From assembly GCA_000827325.1 (NCBI GenBank), contig KN832878.1, forward strand, positions 1,240,001 to 1,304,000: DNA of 64,000 bases, written 5' to 3'. The notes beneath the pieces are model-generated. The model was not told the origin of the DNA, did not search any database, and saw only the letters and a program-made list of their open reading frames with translations. The position numbers and the translations under genes were made by a program. This document shows, one piece after another, positions 56,614 through 64,000 of the stretch. Each line of letters opens with the position of its first letter. The first letter of the stretch is position 1. This DNA comes from Oidiodendron maius Zn. Taxonomy: Eukaryota > Ascomycota > Leotiomycetes > Myxotrichaceae.

Positions 56614-58763
56614 ATGGACAAAGCGGGTCGAGAACGAAAGTCGCGTGTACGAAGTGGCTGTAACACGTGCAGGAGACGACGTGTCAAGTGCGACGGTGGG
56701 CAATACATTCCATGAAATTGCCGTAGCACGTTATTACAGTAAAGTTTAGAAGGCTCTAACGAAGCAACTAAGTAGAGAAACGCCCGGTTTGTCATCGCTG
56801 TATGAGTTCTCGGTTTGTTTGTGATTACGATCTTCATCTTGTATGGGAGGAAGACGCACTCTCCGGCGGCAAATGTCATGGCCGCGCTGGAGTGTGGTCT
56901 AAAAGCTCGACCGGCTCTACGAGATCTACCAGCGCAATATGCCAACGAGCATCTGGAGGTTCTGTCGGGTCTAGAAATGAACTGGACACATCTGGACGAG
57001 ATTTGAGCGCAATTCCAAAGAGGCGGCATGATGCTGTATTGCAACAGGTGTTCCTCCACACCACGACCGAAGATATGATATTGCACTACAGAATTTTCAG
57101 GAAAGGACGCTTATTACCTCAGCATGCGAACAAAGATGAACGTTTGATTAAAAATCACGGTAGGCTCTGGACTCCTTTAGCTGCTGTGAATGGGCATAGT
57201 TTCCCTCTCTCGTATCTTGGTGATCCTCTTGCCTCGTTATCGCTCTTTCCATCGAGTCGAGGGATGTCGGGGGATGAGATAACCCTTATGGATTATTACA
57301 AGAATGTGGTTTGCCCGGACGTAACACATATTCGGCGCGATGGGGAGCATGATCCACGCCAGTTTTTCTTGTGGTGTGCCACGGAATCACGAGTTGTATA
57401 TTTGGGTGTGCTTATGACTTCAGCCAATTTCCTCAAGATTCAGGACTCGAAATTCACTGTTCTGGCTTTGAAATATCGACAAAGGGCCTTAGAAATCATG
57501 AGCTGCCTATTACAGATGATGGAAACACGTGCGACTGAGATCATTATTCTTGCAATGATGTTGTGTTCATATGAAGTGAGTAAAGACCATCTCCGTAGCC
57601 TCCTATCTCTATAGGGCCTGTCCCATTTTGGAGTGGGAACAGAGATCATCAAAGCTTATTCTACAGATACAGAATGAATGCGACCCAGCGTGGGCCACTC
57701 ACCTTGCTGTCTTTAATGACATGATATTGCGACGTCGCCAAAGATTAGATGGTGAGTATGGAAACGAATACGCGTTCAGATTAGGATGGCGATACTTGGG
57801 ATATCATCTAGTCATAGCTAAGACAGTGTATCCGGTGGAAGCATTAATGCTTTCAAATGAATCTCTTCGTGATACGGGGGCTTCTTCATGGTCATCTACA
57901 GAAAATCTATCACTTACAATGCCTCTGGACAAAATGGACGTCATCGATGCTTACTCTGGTATGAGTAATCGCCTGTTATTATTGATTAATGAGATCACTG
58001 AGATTAAGAAGCAAATAGAGTTTTGCTCGGGCGGGCTACGTGGGAATAGGGGGGAGGAAAATGTGATTCTGCTGGAAAACATCAGGCGGATATATCAGAG
58101 TCTTTCTAGCCTCCAGCAGACCATCCCTTATTTTATTCAGATGACGGCTCCTGGATGGATAGAAAGCATGCGAAAGACTGCTGAAGCTACTAGATTGGCG
58201 GCCTTGATACTCCTCCACGAGACACTACGGCCGACATTTTTCAAAAATATATCGAAATCCGCTCACAACCAGTTCTCATCAGCCTTCAATTCCATTCTTG
58301 CCGATAATAACGTAAGTATCTACATCAAGTCGACACTAAATCTGGTGGATGAAGTTATCAACGGAGGTCCATTATCAGTCTCGTGGCCTTTATGGCCACT
58401 TTTTATCGCTAGCTGTTGTACAGAAGATGAGACAGACAGAATGTTTATTCTCAAATCATTTAATTCTGCGTTGAAAAAGTCAAATCTCGGAGTAAGATGT
58501 TCATCATTCCACTTAGTATTGATACGATGCCTCAAGATCGCCAAAGCTAATGTATGCCTCTTTCACAATAGAACATAAGACCTGCATTCAACGTGGTCCA
58601 GGCCGTCTGGAATCAACGGGAATTGGAGGCAGATGATGAAATTTGTGCGCGGACAAGAAAGAGAAGATTGCAGCAGAATGAGTGTGTAGGTGATGATGAT
58701 AGAAGTTGGTACGCATGGGGAAAGGTTATGGCTATGATGGGGCTCAAGGTTAGTCTCGCATGA
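56614..58763 (+). CDS. Zn2Cys6 fungal-specific transcription factor
   Basis: Exons 56614..56695, 56776..57575, 57643..58491, 58572..58763 give 640 residues. The zinc cluster is split by intron 1: cysteines 16, 19 and 26 before it and 33, 36 and 43 after it, joining through D-E-K-R-P. A WEEDAL...GRAGVWSK stretch follows, as in related regulators. Residues about 65-120 are low-complexity, and an overlapping frame (56815-57006) also looks partly coding there, so a small indel or extra intron is possible. The Fungal_trans_2-type half runs from FFLWCATESRVVYLGVLM through CDPAWATHLAVFNDMI to NIRPAFNVVQAVW near the end. The second acceptor is taken as AACAG at 57642; GGAG at 57633 also keeps frame. 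Target unknown; convergent with the FAD monooxygenase 460 bp downstream. Confidence 0.85.
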
Positions 58764-59224
58764 CTGGGCCATCGTTTCCAGCCATAATCATTGTTGGATG
58801 CGTCCCAGCTGTTAAAGGTTAGAAGAAGGCTTTCGGGCATATAATGAGTCAATTCTTTGAAATACGCTGCCACCAAACTTTGAACTCAGTTTCTCTTGTA
58901 GAGAGTCATTTCTCGACATCTTAACCGGATCCTCATATGTACCAAAGTATCTTCGCCATTCCTAAAAAAAATGCTTTTATCACGCAACTATCCGTATGCT
59001 AGCATTCACAACCAATTGTTCGATGGTATTCTCAAGAATTTGTAGGAAATTTTAATGCGTTGACTAACGGCTCGGCAAGATTATCCCGTGAGATGTATGT
59101 GAGTACCGCATCAGGAATCTCCTGGCCCCACGTTCTAATTCCGAACTGGAGCTGCGAAAGTATAATTTCACAGGGTGATTTAAAGCCAACCCTCAAATAC
59201 TAGCCAATCTCGTAACCCAAACTC
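58764..59224. other. Convergent 3' intergenic region
   Basis: 460 bp between two converging genes. No feature seen apart from a short poly-A run at 58963-58970. Confidence 0.45.
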
Positions 59225-61017
59225 TTATGACCAGTCCCCATCAAGCTCAAGAGTCTTTCCCTCCTTCTGTAGCGCCAGCAACTCATCAATCTTCCACGAT
59301 CGGGGTACATGTCCGGGAGGTGTGTTTGTATTCTCGAAAGGCTCACCGCTGATAATAGAAAGGACAACGTTCCCATAATTTTCATAGGCATACTTCTCTG
59401 CATCATGAGCCCAGATCCAACTCCCATATTTGGCTTTAATTGCATCAGGGTTTTGAGTGACAGCATCCCAGTTAGTGTGTTGGTAGGTTTCTTGGTTAAC
59501 GAAGCCCATATACTGGCAGCAGGAAACGCGATCATTTCTAGTAGAAACATTAGATTGTACTAGATGTCAATATGGGGTAGAATAAGATGAAAAGATTCTG
59601 GTTGTTTAGGAGTATGTGCCTGGCTACGAGGCTGGGAGAGGATTGTTAAGCACGAACCGAAGTTTGACATGAACTTTCACAGCCAGCGGTATATTCGATT
59701 TCCCGCCCAATTGTAGACAACTGGCGAGACAAAGCGCATCCTCGATTGCTTGTGTGGCGCCATTCCCAGAGCTTGGAACAAATGTATGGGCAGCATCTCC
59801 GACCTGAACCACTCGACCACCAGGCGAAGCCCATTGAGATTGCGGATCTCTCCACATGAGCTTCCAGTCAGTAATTCCACCTTCCGGAGTAGTTTTGATG
59901 ACTCTATTCATGATGTCTGGCCAGCCAGGAATCTTAGCTGTGAACGTGAGAACGTCTTCAATTGAAGTTCGGTCGTGCCAGGATTCAGTGGCAGTTCCAT
60001 CATCCTGTCGTCTCGTATTAGGAATAATCCGTAGAATGGATTTAGGGGTAAGTCCGAAATATACCTTGTGTGTAATCAACCAAGACATCAAATCTTGTGA
60101 CCTCCAGACTATCAAATGCATGTCGGGTCTATTCCAAACATCAGCATACACGTTCCAATCAAACAATGAACACAAATCCCTCACCCAACCCATATCTCGT
60201 TGACTGAATGACCATTGTCGAGCATCTTGAAGCGCTCCGCGACTTGAGGGTCAGCGAGTGCTAACTCGACAGGATATGCAGTCCTATAGATAGCATAGCC
60301 ACTACTACGGGCTTCAATCTTTCGACCAACCACTAACTTGTGGGATCTAGTGCCTAGTCCATCAGCAGCAATAACAAGATCTGCCTCAAGCTTCTCTCCA
60401 GAGTCTAGAATACAGCCTCCTTTTCCAGCTTCAATATCTTCGTAATAGTCAATCACTCGATGGTCCCATTCGACCTGCACTCCAATGGCAGCTAGTTGGG
60501 CCAGCAACATCTGGTAGAATTTCGGACGATGGTGTCTATACAACCTACTAGGTGCGACTCCCCTAGAGCCATCCCACGTCATCCCACTGGGCTTGACAAC
60601 CACCTCTCCGGTATGTTTGTGGTACGAGACCCAGGGATCGTAGGCGAGCTCTTCATTCTCCTTAGCTAGTTGTGGCCAATTGCGAAATGCTTTCACTGCG
60701 CTGGGTCCGACAGTGAAGAAATCACCTCGAGGCCCATATATCAGCATACCTGAGAGAATGTGGGGGTATTTAAACTGACCTGTTTCTACAGGACCGTGAC
60801 TTCGCTCTAGGATACGTACTGTGTGACCCTTGCGCCAGCATTCAAGAGCTGACATTATCCCGCCGACTCCGGCTCCAATTATGAGAACTGAAATCCCAGT
60901 TAGTAGTTGTCGATCAGGATGCACAACGTTTTCATATCGTCCGGGAGCGCTGGACGTGGGATATTTTGAGACCATCTTATAAGTATCGTGAACAAGAAAT
61001 TGAGCTTCAAAAGGCAA
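59225..61017 (-). CDS. FAD-dependent monooxygenase, salicylate hydroxylase-like
   Basis: Group A flavoprotein that would hydroxylate an aromatic substrate with NAD(P)H and O2. Exons complement(59225..59537, 59658..60004, 60065..60128, 60185..60725, 60780..61017) give exactly 500 residues. The Rossmann GAGVGG is at residues 48-53, followed by the acidic LERS end of strand 2. Removing the 54-nt intron at 60779-60726 (which has no stop) gives PVETGDFFTVGPSA, matching the family. LVIAADGLGTRS is the DG motif, and GDAAHTFVPSSGNGATQAIEDA is the GD motif that binds FAD ribityl/phosphate. The C-terminus carries NTNTPPGH...WKIDELLAL, usual for fungal members from aromatic or polyketide pathways. An in-frame ATG at 60975 is an alternative start. 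A minus-strand TATATAAGG sits at 61105-61113. Confidence 0.93.
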
Positions 61018-61509
61018 TGGAGCTATGAGCCGAAAAAAGATGTGTCTTGGAAGGGATGGTAGAGTTCGCCTAGGATATAATATTCAAAGTTGGTCATCGC
61101 ACATCCTTATATAGATAGAGAGCCTGCGCCAGACTCCGAGTTCGATCTAAAACTCCATCTCTCGTAAACTTAGTTAGATATGGAATACGTAGCAGAGAGT
61201 CAATGCCCTAAAGTTCATTGGAGAGCATTTCATCGTGAGGCACAGGCCCCACTTTGTTACGCAGACTGTGGACATCTAAGAAGGTCCAAACGAAGGTAGC
61301 TCTCGGAACGAAAGCGAACACGCTCTAGCGGTGGTAGATAACCAATCAGGTCGCCCCCGCGAATTAGTGTATATAGTTTTGATTATCAAGAGTTGCTGTG
61401 CCACAGCAAGATCTACAGTAACGTACTTGATCAGTGAGCCGGACAGATCAGTAAGCCGGACAACTAATTTTACCGCAAAGCCCACGATTTTAAAATTGCA
61501 ATAACTTGG
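61018..61509. promoter_or_regulatory. Promoter region of the FAD monooxygenase
   Basis: About 490 bp; TATATAAGG on the minus strand at 61105-61113, about 90 bp before the ATG. Otherwise no recognised motif. Confidence 0.45.
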
Positions 61510-62260
61510 CCATTTCTCAATATTTTAATATAAAATTAAAAATCTTAGCGACGTTGCTCAACTGCGTAACAATTGCAGAAGTGAGAAGATTTTCGCCAAC
61601 GGAGACAAAGATAGTCCCCCGAGCTGCTGCGCAAAGAAGACCAAGGCCACACCCGTGAAATATCACATTGCGGTAGGACGGTTTGGACAGCTAGGTTAGA
61701 TGTCTGTGCAACCATACTAGTACCAAAGCCGTACAAGCATTCGTAGCCGATCCAGTGCGACTGGTCTCCTGCCTGATTGGTTATGGAGAGTAGGCCACCC
61801 GCGACAGATGTGAGGACGGAAGATGTGACCATCGCAGGGACGTAATACCATATTTTTTGAGTGAAACTGCTCGACAAGATAGCCATGACCCTTTGACTGA
61901 GTACCATAGGGATCGTCCTGATCCCGGATTGCATAGCTGAATATCCCCTCACAACCCGAAACCAGATGGGAAGAAAGTACAAGACGAGCAGCATATTTCC
62001 CGCTTGCATGAATGCAAAGATATTATTTCCAGTCACAGATTTTTGCCGTATGACATGGATGGGGACGGTCACGTTTGCAGGCTGGAGGACTTGCACCGCA
62101 CAGAATGTGAGGAAAAGTGCGCCGAAGACGATCAATGGAACTATTATCCTCGGGTCAGGCGAGACAAGTGTTGTACCGCCCCATTGAAGGGCCAAAAAGA
62201 TACAGACAATACTGGGAATGAAAGCGAGAGTCCCAATAGGATCGAGACGAGTGATCTATG
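61510..62260 (-). pseudogene. DHA2-family MFS transporter pseudogene
   Basis: Minus-strand remains of the second half of a 14-TM drug exporter. The main frame (62195 to about 61660) reads ALQWGGTTLVSPDPRIIV, then a hydrophobic segment, TVPIHVIRQKSVTGNNIFAF, VLYFLPIWFRVVRGYSAMQSG and LAVQTVLPQCDIS, all standard for this family. After that the frame breaks: ALVFFAQQLGG and TIFVSVGENLLTSAIVT lie in two other frames down to about 61515. The 5' half, with the first seven or so TM segments and motif A, is absent. It presumably once accompanied the monooxygenase and regulators as an exporter (inference). Confidence 0.75.
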
Positions 62261-62399
62261 CCAAGAGTGTGGGATATTCGTATCGTGGCTTGTCTATCTG
62301 CAGCCACAATATCATAGCAATTATAGCGAATCCGCATTTACTGAGGATGGCGATGGGCATTTTTCCCTTCCGCTAGGATAGAATTTTACCTCAAATCCC

Positions 62400-63246
62400 C
62401 ATCTCCAACCTTTAGGGACATTACCAGGAACACGGATACGACCGCGAGGCGTTCAATTGACGTCCTCGAGGAGCCGGTTGAAAAGAAATGCCTCAAACAT
62501 TGCAACTCTGACAATCCTCACCACTTCATGGCCATGTGTTTCGGACGCAGCCTTATTAGTAGATGGTGGATGGTTGAATATGAATCAAAAACTGCTGGTA
62601 AGCCAACGGGGAAGCTCCAAGTCGAGACACAATCTTCCAAGATGTGATTCCTATTATCGAGATGAACACTTCGATTCGGAGGCATCCTCACACCAAGAGA
62701 TTCTTTTAGCTCGCGAATTTCAATTTCTCCTCTCCTGGCACTGTCTTCTTAGCTCTTGAGCTCAGCCGATGCGCATCAGGACTATTGGTTGATTATATAT
62801 AGATAGCAGTAGTTGCTAATTATAATGTAAGGGAGGCATTTTACCTCAGTCGGATTCAGTCGCCAATATTCAGTATCTTTAGTCGCCTTTTTATTAAAGC
62901 CTAGGAAATCCATAAGGAAGCGCTGAAGGATACAAGCGACGATGCCCCGATACCAAGAGTAATATTGATGATGAGGGAAACTCTTGCGACACAAACCCAT
63001 TCCACGGCAATACAGGTCTCTCCCGAGAATGATATCGCGGCGTGTCTTAAAATGTACGCACCGCTGGATGTTGACTTTCCCTCGGTATCAGCGCCTGGTG
63101 ATATGACAACCAGTTTAACATATGTTGAAGTTGATAATGGACAACGACCATTGGAGCTGATTGATTGGACACTACTGAATGGCATGCTGGAGAACTCTGA
63201 TGAACAATGCTTACAAGCTTCACTCAATGAGCAACGTTGTGGCTAA
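62400..63246 (+). pseudogene. Zn2Cys6-type regulator pseudogene, C-terminal part
   Basis: Plus-strand frames recall the C-terminal half of a fungal-specific regulator: a stretch with CLKHCNSDNPHHFMAMCFGR and WWMVEYESKT near 62490-62600, then after a stop at 62646 a shifted frame with IIEMNTSIRRHPHTKR and an in-frame TAG, and an open frame 62965-63246 with LKMYAPLDVDFPS and QRPLELIDWTLLNGML ending at 63246. No zinc cluster is present. Several stops and frame changes mean it cannot make a protein. Confidence 0.5.
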
Positions 63247-63775
63247 TAAAAGGCAGCGGGAATCGACCAACACTCGCACAGACGGCATATGCTCATCCCT
63301 TCTACACTATAAAGACGAATTATCTCTAAGTCCTTTAGAAGGCAACGATTAGTTGAAAATTACTATATAGGACTCTATAGGGGCATAACTTGGCTAGGCG
63401 GACAAACGAAGATGCAAAACAGATAGGATGATCAGGATGACTCCACTGCTGCGTGGGAGCTTGCGGCAGGATGGATTTTCAGGCTACGGTCCCGGACAGA
63501 GCCAGGTCAGCTCTCGCTTCCGGCGAACTGGATCAGGATATCGGAGTAGGTGGAGAGAATGTAATGCAAAATGGTTCCATTAGAGTTCCTTTATGAGATG
63601 CAAAACAAATGTACCAAATTATTTTACGTTATATTGTGGCTCGTGGCTCCTGTTGAATCCGCTTGAAATTTGGCCCCTGAGGTTCAACCAACCAAAACAT
63701 ATCCGCAGCTCGCTTAAGACTTCACAGCCTCTTTGACATTCCTGGGTATTACGAGTATTGCCGGGACACACCTTA
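63247..63775. other. Intergenic region
   Basis: About 530 bp with no ORF, repeat or RNA gene that I can support. Confidence 0.4.
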
Positions 63776-63975
63776 TCCCCTCGTCCGGTAGGAACTAGCC
63801 ACGCTGGCAGGGATACTTTGTCCAATAATCCGTCTCACTGTACCACTTACTCGTCGCAAAACTGACTGAATTAGGAATAGTTGCTCATAATTTTATGTAT
63901 TATATTCAGGAGCAAATCATCATACAGGAATAAGGAAACCCCTACTAGCGTGGCTAGTTCCTACCGGACGGGGAG
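63776..63975. mobile_element. MITE-like element with inverted terminal repeats
   Basis: A perfect 24-bp inverted pair lies at 63782-63805 and 63947-63970, extended on both sides with mismatches to about 45 bp. The right end reads, as its complement, CTCCCCGTCCGGTAGG next to TA (63976-63977), and the left end is also preceded by TA (63774-63775), as for Tc1/mariner-type target duplications. The inside is 140 bp without coding capacity. This is most easily a non-autonomous mariner-derived MITE. Confidence 0.6.
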
Positions 63976-64000
63976 TACTTTAATGCAAGGTTATTGCTGC

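Noticed and set aside
56815-57006. Alternative frame over the Zn2Cys6 gene as a separate gene
   Set aside because: It lies wholly inside the second exon of the regulator, whose frame is needed to join the two halves of the zinc cluster to the C-terminal domain. Noted as a possible small indel there instead.
53442-58763. Calling the two divergent Zn2Cys6 genes a recent duplication
   Set aside because: Apart from the zinc cluster, the two proteins differ in intron positions and in sequence.
60726-60779. Treating 60726-60779 as coding in the monooxygenase
   Set aside because: It has no stop, but GT-AG ends and the family alignment (PVETG-DFF) show it is a 54-nt intron.
1-64000. tRNA, rRNA or CRISPR features
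   Set aside because: None was recognised on either strand by eye; the organism type also makes CRISPR arrays implausible.

Overview
The window reads as chromosomal DNA of a filamentous ascomycete (Pezizomycotina; the gene set and style fit Eurotiales such as Aspergillus or Penicillium, but the species cannot be read from the sequence). The support is many genes with short 40-120 nt GT-AG introns and CTRAY-like branch points, five fungal Zn2Cys6 regulators (four intact or nearly so, one in ruins), two HET-domain genes, a CBM1-bearing GH18 chitinase and several small secreted cysteine proteins. No rRNA, tRNA, CRISPR array or bacterial-style operon was seen. Splice sites were placed by hand, keeping the reading phase across each intron.

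Layout. 1-7.6 kb: a divergent pair of a Zn2Cys6 regulator (cut by the window start) and an NmrA-like NAD(P)-binding protein, then an arylamine N-acetyltransferase and a LovD-like serine transesterase/beta-lactamase-fold protein, a possible small biosynthetic group. 8.6-10.4 kb: a long disordered protein with a degenerate retropepsin-like stretch. 10.6-15.5 kb: decayed DNA holding an NmrA-like pseudogene, an AhpC/TSA-type pseudogene and a 62-bp direct repeat whose copies differ only by transitions. 15.5-25 kb: a single-pass membrane protein with an ASKHA-like look, a secreted beta-propeller-like protein, a HET protein and a secreted BBE-type FAD oxidase. 27.4-30.5 kb: a HET / coiled-coil / ankyrin protein. 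33.5-41 kb: chitinase, a DHA1 MFS transporter and a large Zn2Cys6 regulator. 42.2-43.3 kb: an arrestin-like gene.

45-52 kb is the most unusual stretch. It holds two small secreted cysteine proteins, a pair of head-to-head Cys-containing fragments, a UstYa-type (DUF3328) gene with a one-base frameshift and two GC-AG introns, and, divergent from it, a membrane protein with its own HxxHC motif. UstYa-type proteins are known from fungal cyclic-peptide (RiPP) pathways, so this may be a decaying or atypical peptide-modification locus, but I found no precursor with repeated core peptides.

53.4-63.3 kb: two divergent Zn2Cys6 regulators, an intact salicylate-hydroxylase-like FAD monooxygenase, a broken DHA2 MFS transporter and a broken third regulator, looking like the remains of a catabolic or secondary-metabolite cluster. 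The window ends in a MITE-like element with TA-flanked inverted repeats. Pseudogenes, short repeats and long AT-rich gaps together suggest an accessory, possibly subtelomeric region.
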